Shown piece after piece: positions 1 through 7,973 of a DNA stretch of 64,000 nucleotides. The notes beneath the pieces are model-generated. The model saw nothing but the letters and a program-made list of their open reading frames with translations. It did no database searches and was not told the DNA's origin. This stretch comes from Desulfobulbaceae bacterium (lineage in GTDB: Bacteria; Desulfobacterota; Desulfobulbia; Desulfobulbales; SURF-16). How positions within the stretch are numbered: position 1 is the stretch's first letter; each line of letters opens with the position of its first letter. The stretch lies in assembly GCA_002868945.1 (NCBI GenBank), contig PKTX01000006.1:108963-172962 (forward strand). Direction: 5' to 3'. Made by a program: the position numbers and the translations under genes.

Positions 1-222
1 GTCGGTGCGCTTCATGGACAACGAGCCAAGAAGGGGGTGTTTATTACCACGAGCCGTTTTTCAAAAGAAGCGTTGGACTACGTTGGCCAAATTGATCCCA
101 AGGTGGTGCTGATAGACGGCTCGGATCTTGTTCAGCTCATGATTGACCACAGTGTTGGTGTCAGTACTGCGGCGGTGTACGAAGTCAAAAAGGTGGATAC
201 GGATTTCTTCATTGAAGATTAA
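1..222 (+). CDS. mrr: Mrr-type restriction protein, C-terminal end (5' truncated by window)
   Basis: The window opens inside this gene, so only its last 73 codons are present. Reading continues from base 1 without a stop, so the ATG at 37 is internal. The residues GVFITTSRFSKEA and VVLIDGSDLVQLM are characteristic of the C-terminal catalytic domain of Mrr-family proteins, which restrict methylated foreign DNA in the cytoplasm. The conserved active-site strand would lie mostly upstream of the window. The protein ends with an acidic FFIED tail. The family call is from recognised residues; whether the whole gene is intact cannot be judged here. Confidence 0.72.
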   Translation, partial: VGALHGQRAKKGVFITTSRFSKEALDYVGQIDPKVVLIDGSDLVQLMIDHSVGVSTAAVYEVKKVDTDFFIED

Positions 223-420
223 CCCAAATATCTATAACAAGCGCGAAAGATCAGGTCCGTTTTTTGACTTTTGCATCGAAAGAATATCAAAATGTCAAGC
301 CTGACCCCTCCCCCGTAGTGGCGGTTGATGAGAATAAGTGGATCCCCGAGGGGCCAGGCTTTTGGTTTCTAAAAGAAACACTGTAGCCTCAACACAGTGA
401 TACGATCAGAGCAGTGGCCA

Positions 421-463
421 AAAAAAGAGGGATGGAGCACCGTGCTCCATCCCTCTTTTTTTT
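421..463. terminator. Bidirectional rho-independent terminator
   Basis: A perfect 14-bp inverted repeat (427-440 with 442-455) has an A-run before it and a T-run after it. It can therefore end transcription in both directions. On the minus strand it sits exactly at the stop codon of the large acidic protein and closes the 4152-to-462 operon. The 200 bp between it and the mrr fragment hold no gene I can support. Confidence 0.9.
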
Positions 464-2621
464 AATCCTGGAAGGGCCAGGGGAAGTAGCGTCCCGCCAT
501 GGGGGGATCATCTGCCACGTTGCCGTTTTCCCCGCGCCAGAGGGCGGTCTGGCGGCGGCTTATGGTCTTGAGGTGGATCTCCTTGCCCACCTCCTTGCCG
601 GTATTGTCCACAACGGTCAGGGCCAGGGTGGGGCCGGCGGCGGCATCGGTGTAGAAGGAGGAGGGCATGGTAAAGGCCACCCGCGAACCTTCGTCATTCA
701 TGGGGTAGAGGGCAATGGGCACCCCCGCCACCTGCTGCCAGCTGAATTGCAGGCTTTCCCTGGCCTCGTCGCGACTGGCCGAGGCGTCGATCACGACCTT
801 TTGACCCACCAGGTAGCCGCCCTCGTTGAGCTGGGCAATGTTGATCTCCGGGGCCGGACTGCCCAGTGCGACATCAATGCGCACGGTCTGGGTGGTGGAA
901 CGAAATCCCCCCTTTTTGAAGCGATAGCGAATAGTGGCGCTGTCCGCCTGATAGGGATCGGGCCGGAAGAGATGGCTGCCGGCGTCGCGGCGCTCCAGTT
1001 TGCCGTGCGTCCTGGCGTCGACAATCTCCACATGCACCTGCTGGGCTGCATAGGGTGAGTGGTTGGTCTCCTGCCAGAGTCGGGCCCAGTCAATGATGAC
1101 CGGCTCGGTGCTGACGGTGGCATACCTGGCGTCCGTGGCCCGGACCACGGGGGTGCGCGGCTGAAGGGATTTGCTGGGGCTGCTCTCCTCCTCTGCCTGT
1201 TCCTGTTGTGCCTCCTTGGCCAAGGTGGCCAGGTCCGGCCCCGTGATGGTGACCTGGGCCTTGTTGCTGGTGTCACTGCCGTCGCTGGCGGTAAACTCAA
1301 AGCGGTCTTGGCCGGGGAAGGTGCTGTCCGGCAGATAGGTGAGATGCGGTGCTGTGCCGGAGAGTCTGCCGTGGCTGGGCGGTGTGATAATCTCGTAGAT
1401 CAGGGGCTGGTCATCCTTGTCAAAGGCGGCAAGTTCAAGGGAGATTTCGGCGGCCTCGTCGCCCATTTCATAGGTGTTGTCTTCGCTGACCGGGGTGAAG
1501 TTTTCCGCTTCGGGGCGAGGTGTGGTCTGCTTAGTGGGCGCCTTGGCCTCAAAGGTGTCAGAGGTGGTGATCGCCTCATCCGTTCCTCCGGAGAAGAGGA
1601 AGAAGAGGCCGATGAGCAACAACAGGATAACGGCGCCGCCGATACCGGCCATGGTTGTCCTGTTCATCTCGGTGAGGGCTAGGGGCAGCACCAGGCCTTT
1701 TTTGCCGGCGCCCTCCTCTTCATCGCCGGTCACGGCCTCGACATCCGCGTCATCTTCCGCACCGGCCCGAGCCATGAAGGCATCGGCCTCGGCGCCGACG
1801 CTTTCGTCCGCATCCAGCTCAATGAATTCCTGGTCATCCTCACCGGTGCTCTCGCCCAGCATCTCGGCAAAGTCTATTTCTTCCGCCTCAAAGGGATCCT
1901 CTTCGTCGATATCGCTGTCCAGGTCGGCAAAGAGCTGATCCATTTCATCAAGTTCGCTGTCAAAGGCGGCACCGGCCTGTTCCTGCTCCTTTTCTTCCTC
2001 GTCGGCCTTGCCAGTCTCGGCCGGGGCCTCGGCTTCTGCCGGGGCGGCAGCGCTTGCCTCCTTCTCCTCGGCAAAGAGTTCTTCCAGGTTGTCATCCATC
2101 TGGTCGGCGCCACTCTCTTCCGGTTCAGAGGCGGCGTCAATATCGTCAAACAGGGCGTTGATATTATCCTGTTCCTGGTCGTCCGTTGCCTCTTCGCTCT
2201 TGGCGGCGGGCTCCGCCTCGGACTCGCTCTCCTCCGACGGGGCGCCGAGCAGGGAATCTATGTCATCCTGATCAAGCTCTGCCTGGCTGCCGTCGTCCAC
2301 CTCCTCCTCTTCATCCGCGGGTGCCGACGTGTCGTCTGCACCGGCCAGCAGGGCGTCAATATTATCCTGTTCAAGTGCGGCGTTGTCGTCATCAGCCTTT
2401 TTGCCGTTCTCCTCCGCATCATCGGACAGGCCGAGCAGGGCATCAATATTGGCCTGATCCAGTTCGCCACTGGTCTGTTCACCTGGGTCAAGACCGGCGT
2501 CCTTGCCCTCCTCCGCCTCAACGGAGCTGAGCAGCTCATCAATATTGTCCTGGTCAAGATCGACGTCGGCATCGTCAAAATCGTCCAGCCATTCATCAAA
2601 ATCATCATCTTTGCCGGCCAT
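462..2621 (-). CDS. Acidic single-span membrane protein with five FliM-like D/EQxNIDALL motifs and a cadherin/Ig-like domain
   Basis: This 719-residue protein is of unknown function. Residues 1-310 are very acidic and low in complexity. They carry five near-identical motifs, DQDNIDELL (23), DQANIDALL (55), EQDNIDALL (84), DQDDIDSLL (117) and EQDNINALF (150), at 29-33 residue spacing. The motif resembles the extreme N-terminus of FliM, which binds phosphorylated CheY, and similar peptides start some FliN proteins. A single membrane segment follows at about 325-344, preceded by basic residues, so the acidic part is probably cytosolic. Residues about 378-462 look like a bacterial cadherin/Ig-like module, ending FEFTASDGSD. 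The last 230 residues are not recognised. An AAAGGGG ribosome site precedes the ATG. It is the last gene of an operon with two exported proteins. Confidence 0.8.
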   Translation of the reverse strand: MAGKDDDFDEWLDDFDDADVDLDQDNIDELLSSVEAEEGKDAGLDPGEQTSGELDQANIDALLGLSDDAEENGKKADDDNAALEQDNIDALLAGADDTSAPADEEEEVDDGSQAELDQDDIDSLLGAPSEESESEAEPAAKSEEATDDQEQDNINALFDDIDAASEPEESGADQMDDNLEELFAEEKEASAAAPAEAEAPAETGKADEEEKEQEQAGAAFDSELDEMDQLFADLDSDIDEEDPFEAEEIDFAEMLGESTGEDDQEFIELDADESVGAEADAFMARAGAEDDADVEAVTGDEEEGAGKKGLVLPLALTEMNRTTMAGIGGAVILLLLIGLFFLFSGGTDEAITTSDTFEAKAPTKQTTPRPEAENFTPVSEDNTYEMGDEAAEISLELAAFDKDDQPLIYEIITPPSHGRLSGTAPHLTYLPDSTFPGQDRFEFTASDGSDTSNKAQVTITGPDLATLAKEAQQEQAEEESSPSKSLQPRTPVVRATDARYATVSTEPVIIDWARLWQETNHSPYAAQQVHVEIVDARTHGKLERRDAGSHLFRPDPYQADSATIRYRFKKGGFRSTTQTVRIDVALGSPAPEINIAQLNEGGYLVGQKVVIDASASRDEARESLQFSWQQVAGVPIALYPMNDEGSRVAFTMPSSFYTDAAAGPTLALTVVDNTGKEVGKEIHLKTISRRQTALWRGENGNVADDPPMAGRYFPWPFQD

Positions 2622-2646
2622 GGCATGCCCCTTTGGTCAATAGTGC

Positions 2647-3177
2647 TTAGTAACTCTCGGCATAGGAGTGCAGGGCCCTGTAGATGGGATCCGACATCTC
2701 GACAGTAACGGCATAACTGCGTCTTTCTCCGCGAATGTTGCGGCCATTCATATGCACCCGCAGATAGCCGTCGACCTCTTCTATCATGCCTTCAAGTATC
2801 TGGGGATATTTGACTTCCACCGGATATTCGGGCACGGCCTGGGTATTGATCATGGCCGTCATTTGATCGGCCAGTGAAATACCGAGCCTGGTGCTCTTTT
2901 TGACATGGTAATCGGCTATAACCTTGAAGGGGCGCACCGCCACGGTGGTGGGGCCGTAAAACTCCCAATACTCCTGCATGGCGTCATCGCAGATCAGGGT
3001 AATGAGCTCGGCCAGGTTGGCATAGCTGCGGGCGTTGATCCGTTCCGGCGGCGCCGGGTAGGGCATCAGTACGGCGCCCGATTGCTCCTGGGCCTGCAGG
3101 GGGGGCGCCGCAAGCAGTGCCGTCACCACAACGGCCAGGAGATACGCGGTCCATGGTCTACAGAAATTTTTCAGCAT
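2647..3177 (-). CDS. Exported protein of unknown function, possible FlgO/CsgG-like fold
   Basis: The 176-residue product starts with a clear signal peptide: a basic start, a hydrophobic core LLAVVVTALLAAPP and a likely cleavage after LQA near residue 29. The mature part has VAVRPF followed by LGISLADQMTAMIN. This is the pattern of a first beta strand and helix seen in TolB-N, CsgG and FlgO-like domains, but the match is weak. It lies 9 nt after the FlgO-like gene upstream and 25 nt before the FliM-motif protein, so the three are very probably co-transcribed. A periplasmic or outer-membrane location is inferred. No catalytic motif is visible. Confidence 0.7.
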   Translation of the reverse strand: MLKNFCRPWTAYLLAVVVTALLAAPPLQAQEQSGAVLMPYPAPPERINARSYANLAELITLICDDAMQEYWEFYGPTTVAVRPFKVIADYHVKKSTRLGISLADQMTAMINTQAVPEYPVEVKYPQILEGMIEEVDGYLRVHMNGRNIRGERRSYAVTVEMSDPIYRALHSYAESY

Positions 3178-3186
3178 GATCTCCTC

Positions 3187-4152
3187 CTAATTGGCGATTC
3201 CCTTGACGGCTATGGTATAGGGCTTGTCAACGGTATGAAAAAGGCCGAGAAGCTCCCGGTTCAGGGGCAGGGTATAACGCCAGGCCGTCTTGATGACCCC
3301 ATCGCTGAGGCTGATGAGGCGGCCTTGCAGCACCAGGGTTTTCCGGGTGTTGGAAAAGGTGGAGACCACCACATAGTCGAGTTCCTGGTTGTTGTTGGCC
3401 AATTCATGAATGTTGCGGGACAGAATGAATTCACCGGTCTGGGCCAGAATATTAATTTCCTTGCCCAGGCGGAGTTCGGTTACCTTGATACCCCGGTCGG
3501 AAAGATCGGTAAGGAGGTATTCGGCCATCAGCCTGCCGAACTCGGTTTCCCGCTTAAGGTCAGCCAGGGGTACGGCCGCGACAATGGCAACCTTGGCAGA
3601 GTAATTTTTTTCGCCATCATCCTTCAGGCCGTAAAAGACCTTACCGGCCACCTCGCGGGAGAGCTCGGAGAGGAGGGGCTCCGTCCCCATGGAGCGCGAC
3701 GCGTCGGGCATGTAGTGATAGACGCGGTAACGGCCCGGCACATAGCGGCTGCGACCCTGCTGGTAGTGGGCGCCTTTTTCCAGGGCAAGGTAGGCGCTGG
3801 GGGTACCGTAGCGCAGCCCGGCATCAGGGCCCTGGTGCGGTTGCACGGCGATTTCCGGCTCTGCGGCCGGCGGTTGCCGGCGCGGCGGCTCCGGGTAGGG
3901 AGTGCCGGGAATAATGGCGCTGTTATCCATCTCTGCCGGCGGCTCCTTGCGGCTATCCGGTTCTGCGCGGGCCTCGGCTGATTCCGGCAGAATGGCCATG
4001 CTGGAATCGGCCTGCGCCATCTGGATGGGCGGGACATTGATCTGCACGCCTATCTGGCTGTTGCTATCCTGGGCCAGGAGAGGCGAGCAGCCCAGGCCGG
4101 TCAGTGAAAGCAGCCAAATTCCGGCGGATATCGTGGTGATTTTCTTCTTCAT
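3187..4152 (-). CDS. FlgO-domain exported protein
   Basis: The 321-residue protein is read from the ATG at 4152, which has a strong GGGAGGA ribosome site. The open frame runs further upstream but without such a site. The N-terminus MKKKITTISAGIWLLSLTG is a signal peptide ending at LGC, a poor lipobox, so lipidation is uncertain. Residues 40-110 are Pro/Gln/Glu-rich and look disordered. Residues about 163-300 match the FlgO domain: VAIVAAVPLADL, then EFGRLMAEYLLTDL, then DYVVVSTFS. In Vibrio, FlgO is an outer-membrane protein linked to flagellar stability. Here there are no classical flagellar genes nearby, so a role in another surface machine is possible. Confidence 0.8.
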   Translation of the reverse strand: MKKKITTISAGIWLLSLTGLGCSPLLAQDSNSQIGVQINVPPIQMAQADSSMAILPESAEARAEPDSRKEPPAEMDNSAIIPGTPYPEPPRRQPPAAEPEIAVQPHQGPDAGLRYGTPSAYLALEKGAHYQQGRSRYVPGRYRVYHYMPDASRSMGTEPLLSELSREVAGKVFYGLKDDGEKNYSAKVAIVAAVPLADLKRETEFGRLMAEYLLTDLSDRGIKVTELRLGKEINILAQTGEFILSRNIHELANNNQELDYVVVSTFSNTRKTLVLQGRLISLSDGVIKTAWRYTLPLNRELLGLFHTVDKPYTIAVKGIAN

Positions 4153-4503
4153 AGTGTCCTCCCGCTGGGATGAAGGCAGATGATCTGCATGGTAGCGAAA
4201 AACTTTTTCATAGCTGTTTTCATGTTGGGTGACCTTGCAAAAAAAGTTTATTGATCTTCGTAACACTGGGCCATCTTGAATAATTACTATTTCGGAGTCT
4301 CGCAGGCTCGCTTACCTGCCCGTTTTTTTCGTCGCTACGAAAATAAAAATCCCCACATATGCTCGATATGCTGTGGTTTTTATTTTCTATGCTTCTCAAG
4401 CTCGAACGAAATGACCTATTTCTGGACAGACACTAAGTATATCAAGATGCCCACTGGTTTGTCTGTGAAAGAGCCTTGTCCGGCAAGGGGTGCCGCGGCA
4501 CCA
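4153..4503. other. Intergenic gap holding repeat copy A
   Basis: This 351-bp gap lies between two FlgO-like genes on the minus strand. Its middle is occupied by a member of the palindromic repeat family. The string CTGGACAGACACTA just after the repeat recurs at the right end of the second palindromic element at 27881. No convincing promoter was found; a sigma-28 (flagellar) promoter consensus was sought upstream of 4152 and not seen. Confidence 0.5.
4269..4415. repeat. Palindromic miniature repeat, copy A (right end lost)
   Basis: The element begins with the family end GGCCATCTTGAATAATT at 4269. It continues with TTCGGAGTCTCGCAGGCTCG, a TTTTTTCGTCGCTACG block and the central hairpin formed by AAAATAAAAATCC and GGTTTTTATTTT. 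It is collinear with copy B (18002-18166) up to CTCAAGCTCGAAC, after which the usual right inverted end is missing and unrelated sequence follows. It separates the FlgO lipoprotein gene from the FlgO operon and may have been inserted into it. Confidence 0.85.
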
Positions 4504-5133
4504 TCAACTTTCAAGTCGTTTTAAATAAAGGGCCGGCGGCAGCTCTTTTTTGGCCGAGGCCGTGTCCGCCAACATCTGGTTGGTCAGGGCGTTTCTCGGG
4601 AAAATGACGGTGGAGCTGGCCAGCAGGGTTGCTGTTTTGTTGTCGAGAATACGGGCCGTGACAATGATATCTTCATTGCTGACAAAGTAGGTGCCGGTGA
4701 GCATGGCCTCGGCTGCAACGCTCAAGGATACCTCATCCTCGTCACGGGCCAGGCCGAATTCCCCTCTCTTTTCCTTGAGGCGAATGCTCGTGGATTTGCG
4801 GGCCTCAACCACGGTAAAGGCATGGCGTTGAAACTCGTTAATCAGCTGTTCGGCCAGGTAGCGGCCAAAGGATGAGGTGCGGTGCAGTTTCTTGCCTTCA
4901 ACAAAGGTGGTGACCACCAGACCGCCCGCCATGGCACCGCTGTCCGGGTCCGGATCGTCCATGTTGGTCAGCAGTTCAGCGGCCATGGCCTCAATGGAGA
5001 GGACAAGACCCACGGCATCCTGGTGGCGGACGGGTTGGGGCTGGGGGGCCATGGCGACAGGACGCTGCTCAAGGGATGAGCAGGCCGTCAGCAGGGCCGT
5101 AAGCGCGATGAGCAGGAAGAGAGGCCGGTACAT
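4504..5133 (-). CDS. FlgO-family outer-membrane lipoprotein
   Basis: The 209-residue product has a classic lipoprotein signal: MYRPLFLLIALTALLTAC with lipobox LTAC, so the mature protein should carry lipid on Cys-18. Residues about 45-195 match the FlgO domain: VVTTFVEGKKLH, FGRYLAEQLINEFQRHAFTVVEAR, and AEAMLTGTYFVSNEDIIVTARILD. FlgO proteins are surface or outer-membrane proteins associated with the flagellar sheath or H-ring region in Vibrio. It is transcribed in the same direction as the FlgO-like gene 351 bp downstream, with a repeat between them. A TATAAA box lies about 20 nt before the start, but no full promoter can be asserted. Confidence 0.85.
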   Translation of the reverse strand: MYRPLFLLIALTALLTACSSLEQRPVAMAPQPQPVRHQDAVGLVLSIEAMAAELLTNMDDPDPDSGAMAGGLVVTTFVEGKKLHRTSSFGRYLAEQLINEFQRHAFTVVEARKSTSIRLKEKRGEFGLARDEDEVSLSVAAEAMLTGTYFVSNEDIIVTARILDNKTATLLASSTVIFPRNALTNQMLADTASAKKELPPALYLKRLES

Positions 5134-5526
5134 GGGATCAATGTATCCTCTTTATAGGGGTGACGGCGCAATCCGGAACATCCCGGAGCAGGGCTGGGCC
5201 GGAGAAAAAATTTCTACCTTGTCATCGGCCCTTTGTGTCGAGATCTTTAATGAAAACATGGTGATATTCATAAAAAAAGATTTCAAGACGGGCCGGGGGC
5301 TATATATGGGGCCTGGCAGGGTGTCTTGCTACCAGATATGGGTCACCGGCGCTTTCCTGAAAAAAAGTGTAGCACATTCGGGAAGCTGCGGGTAAATCCT
5401 TTTCGCAGGCAAGGGGGGAGATCCTTGATGCACGGCGCGATCGGTCTCCCCCGAAGGGATCGCCCCTTGTCCGGTCACAGTGTTGACCATGCAAGTGGCG
5501 AACAAAAAAAGGAGAGTTGATGTACT
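5134..5526. other. Divergent intergenic region, no gene seen
   Basis: This 393-bp region separates the minus-strand lipoprotein from a plus-strand gene. Reading frames here are short, lack ribosome sites and look non-coding. It must hold two divergent promoters, but none stands out. A CTATATAT tract near 5300 followed by GGGCCTGGCAGGG resembles a string near 17825, too short to interpret. Confidence 0.4.
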
Positions 5527-6024
5527 ATGATTGAAGGCCTGTCCCGCGAGGATATTATTGCCGATGAGGCATTTATGGTGGCGCAAGGCGGTGAGATGCC
5601 GGAGGTCGCCTTTTACAGCGCCCTCTATTATCTGACCGACGATGAGGAGGGTCCGGCATTTGAGTTGAGTGCCCATGATATCGGGCGCTTGCAGGAGGCG
5701 GTTGTCCGGCGCTATCAGACCATTATTCTGCGAGATCTCTGTTCGGCCAACAGGAACACCTCCATCTATCGTGGTGTGGAGCGCAGCGCCGCCAACTGGC
5801 AACGTTTGCAGCTCTATGCCCGCCGGCAGAATATCGATATCTCCGCTTTTCAGGCCGAGGCGGGCCGTGCCCTCCTTCTCTTTCTAAAGGAGGAGTGTGA
5901 GGCGGTCATCGGCCGAGGTGAAGAGAGCGTCATCAACTGCAGTGCCCAGCGCCTGTTGGCCTATGCGGAACGACTGGGCGTCCACCTTGATACAGAGGTG
6001 GCCCAGTGGCGTCGGCTCTTTTAG
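5527..6024 (+). CDS. Conserved-looking hypothetical soluble protein
   Basis: The 165-residue protein is mostly helical in appearance, with no signal peptide, membrane segment or cysteine cluster. It opens MIEGLSREDIIADEAFMVAQ and contains several Arg/Glu-rich helices. A GGAGA ribosome site lies about 11 nt before the ATG. It stands alone between a divergent lipoprotein and the LPS locus, so context gives no role. I do not recognise the family. Codon use matches neighbours and supports a real gene. Confidence 0.65.
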   Translation: MIEGLSREDIIADEAFMVAQGGEMPEVAFYSALYYLTDDEEGPAFELSAHDIGRLQEAVVRRYQTIILRDLCSANRNTSIYRGVERSAANWQRLQLYARRQNIDISAFQAEAGRALLLFLKEECEAVIGRGEESVINCSAQRLLAYAERLGVHLDTEVAQWRRLF

Positions 6025-6157
6025 CTCCCCTGTCCGGCGCGCCGACGTGTGCTCTCTTGTTTGATATTGTGTAGGTTAATAGTGGCCTGGCGACGTTTTT
6101 TTGCAACATGCCGGAATTCAGAAGTCAGAACGGCTGCGTTTTAAGCTTTTCTTCTTT

Positions 6158-6196
6158 GGCTATCTTGAACGAAGAATCTAATTATTCAAGACACCC
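6158..6196. repeat. Palindromic miniature repeat, copy E (minimal remnant)
   Basis: GGCTATCTTGAAC at the left faces AATTATTCAAGACACC at the right. These are the two inverted ends of the repeat family brought together, with the 130-bp core missing. The intervening GAAGAATCT is the usual right-arm sequence. It looks like a deletion derivative. Confidence 0.65.
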
Positions 6197-6220
6197 CTAG
6201 TCCTGTTTTCTCGTTGCATG

Positions 6221-6280
6221 ACGCGTATGAAACGGCTTTTGATATTTTTTATTGTCGAACCCTTATTTCAACTCGGCAAG
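6221..6280. repeat. Left member of a diverged direct repeat flanking the LPS locus
   Basis: The block CGTATGAAACGGCTTTT and the 40 bases after it align with 24571-24628 at roughly 70 percent by eye. A 12-base string TTTTAAGCTTTT lies upstream in both places (about 6139 and 24472). The spacers differ: here a repeat remnant, there a heptanucleotide array. The two blocks bracket the LPS genes in the same orientation. Confidence 0.45.
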
Positions 6281-6362
6281 TAGCACGTGATCCTTTGGCT
6301 GGTATCAGGACATCCGTCCATATCACCACTCCCTGTTCGCCAATCTCTACCGCGACACTTTT

Positions 6363-7970
6363 ATGGGCATAGCCGAAAAAAAGCCTGATACACTCCACTC
6401 TATTTGCGGCAAGGAGGCCGACAGGTACAGGCCTGCCATAGCGACCCTGCTGCGGGGTGAGTTGCCGGCGGGCTGGCACTGGGTGCCCTGTTCCCGGGAT
6501 GCGGTGGTGGCGGCCACCGATGCGGAACCCGTGGTCTATTACAAGGAATTCTTACCCCGTGGCCCCCTTGAAAGAGTCAAGGGCTGGCTGCGCGGCAGCC
6601 GAGGGCAGCGGGCCTGTCGGCAGATCGACATTCTCAGCGATGCCGGTCTGGGCAGTCCGACATCGCTCTGCTGGGGCCGGGGCCGCAGCAATGAGTTTCT
6701 TCTCACCAGCGGATTTAAGGGCTGTGGTTTTTTTCAGTTTCTCAAACGGCATTTTTCCGGCCCCCTTGATGCCGGTCAGCTCAGACGGAAGCGGCTGCTG
6801 CTCCGGCAGGCCGGTGCCTTGATCGGCGCCTTGCACAGCCATGGCATCAGTCACGGCGACCTGCGCCAGGACAATCTGCTGGTCCGGGAGACGGAGCAGG
6901 GCTTTGCCTTTTGTTTCATCGATAACGAAAGCAATCGACAGTGGCGGCGTCTGCCCCGTGCTCGGGTCAGAACAAACCTTGAGCAGTTTTTCATCTGCAG
7001 CGATGACGTCCTGAGCCGCAGTGACCTCCTGCGTCTCTATACCTCCTATTGTCGGGTATATCGTCGGTTTCAGGGCAAGGAATGCCGCCATCTCTTTGGC
7101 CTGGTCCTGCAACGCAGCCGCCGCCGGGTCCTCTCCTACCTGGTCAAGCAGCGCCTGGCCTCTGTCTTGCCCATAAACTCGGCAGACGGCACTGGCTGGT
7201 ATGATCCGTACACGCCGCTGGGCCGCCGTATTGAGGCGGGCGATGATCTACTGCACTGGTACGGGCAGGGACGATTTTATAAAAAGGATAGCGCTATCCA
7301 GGTCAAAGCACTTGCTGCCGGCCATGAGTTGGTGGTGGCCAAAAGGTTCAGGAGGCGGGGGCTGGTTGCCCTGCTCAAGGTATGGTGCGGTCTTGAAAGG
7401 CCGCCGCGTCTCTGGCGATTGAGCCAACATTTTCTGGCCCTGGGCATTCCCATTGCCCGGCCCATGGGCTACCTGCTGGCCGGTCATGGTCTGTGGCGCC
7501 GGGACAGTTATTTTTTCAGTGCGCATGCCGGTGCCAAGGAAGATCTGCTTTCCCTGTCCAGGAAAGAGCCGCAGCTCATTGGTCGTCTTGCCGAACGACA
7601 CCTCTTTGTGCACGTCGCCTTTTACCTGGCCAGACTCCACAACAACGGCTACTGTCATGGCGACACCAAGTGGGCCAACATCATGGTGGATGTGGAGAGC
7701 GCTGCCGTGCTCTTCATCGACCTTGACGGCGCCGCCCATGTAAAGCAGCCCTGGCATCGCAGCATAATCAAGGATGTCAGTCGCTTTGTTGTTGATATGC
7801 TTGAACAGGGGGTGCCGGCCGCTGATATCAGGAAATTTATCAAGGAGTACAGCAATATGCGTTTTGCGAACAGCCGTCAACTACCGGAGAAAATCATGCC
7901 GCACATCAGCAAGGCCCTGGCCCGGCACAACAGGCATGATATTGATCCGTATGCGGTCCGGCTGGATTAG
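6363..7970 (+). CDS. Tandem (two-domain) LPS sugar kinase, WaaP/InaA/KdkA-like
   Basis: The 535-residue protein contains two protein-kinase-like domains in one chain. Domain 1 (about 30-250) has a candidate ATP lysine in VVYYKEFL (61), the catalytic loop HGDLRQDN (164-171) and a metal-binding FIDNES (185). Domain 2 (about 290-520) has VVAKRFRRR (327), HGDTKWAN (432-439) and FIDLDG (451). Both keep the key Asp and Asn, so both could be active. Members of this superfamily phosphorylate heptose or Kdo of the LPS inner core at the inner face of the membrane. It heads an operon, 3 nt before a glycosyltransferase. Single-domain proteins of about 230-290 residues are usual; the fusion is odd. The ATG has no strong ribosome site. 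Confidence 0.82.
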   Translation: MGIAEKKPDTLHSICGKEADRYRPAIATLLRGELPAGWHWVPCSRDAVVAATDAEPVVYYKEFLPRGPLERVKGWLRGSRGQRACRQIDILSDAGLGSPTSLCWGRGRSNEFLLTSGFKGCGFFQFLKRHFSGPLDAGQLRRKRLLLRQAGALIGALHSHGISHGDLRQDNLLVRETEQGFAFCFIDNESNRQWRRLPRARVRTNLEQFFICSDDVLSRSDLLRLYTSYCRVYRRFQGKECRHLFGLVLQRSRRRVLSYLVKQRLASVLPINSADGTGWYDPYTPLGRRIEAGDDLLHWYGQGRFYKKDSAIQVKALAAGHELVVAKRFRRRGLVALLKVWCGLERPPRLWRLSQHFLALGIPIARPMGYLLAGHGLWRRDSYFFSAHAGAKEDLLSLSRKEPQLIGRLAERHLFVHVAFYLARLHNNGYCHGDTKWANIMVDVESAAVLFIDLDGAAHVKQPWHRSIIKDVSRFVVDMLEQGVPAADIRKFIKEYSNMRFANSRQLPEKIMPHISKALARHNRHDIDPYAVRLD

Positions 7971-7973
7971 GAA

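Larger units (their letters stand above)
6025..6362. other. Intergenic region upstream of the LPS locus
   Basis: This 338-bp region holds a 39-bp remnant of the palindromic repeat (6158-6196) and a sequence block at 6221-6280 that is similar to 24569-24628 on the far side of the LPS locus. The reading frame of the next gene stays open upstream to the TGA at 6288-6290 and would encode WYQDIRPYHHSLFANLYRDTF, but it contains no ATG, GTG or TTG. Confidence 0.5.

Noticed and set aside
414..1058. Plus-strand frame of 214 codons opposite the FliM-motif gene
   Set aside because: It is an antisense shadow: the minus strand has a ribosome site, motif repeats and a terminator, and the plus frame has Gly/His-rich non-protein-like content.
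4276..4524. Plus-strand frame of 82 codons, similar to one at 18009-18203
   Set aside because: Both are translations of repeat copies A and B (shared ARLPARFFRRYENKN); there is no ribosome site and the similarity is explained by the repeat.
5299..5330. CTATATAT plus GGGCCTGGCAGGG shared with the waaA upstream region near 17825
   Set aside because: The shared strings are short and spaced differently; chance or a common G-rich tract is enough to explain them.
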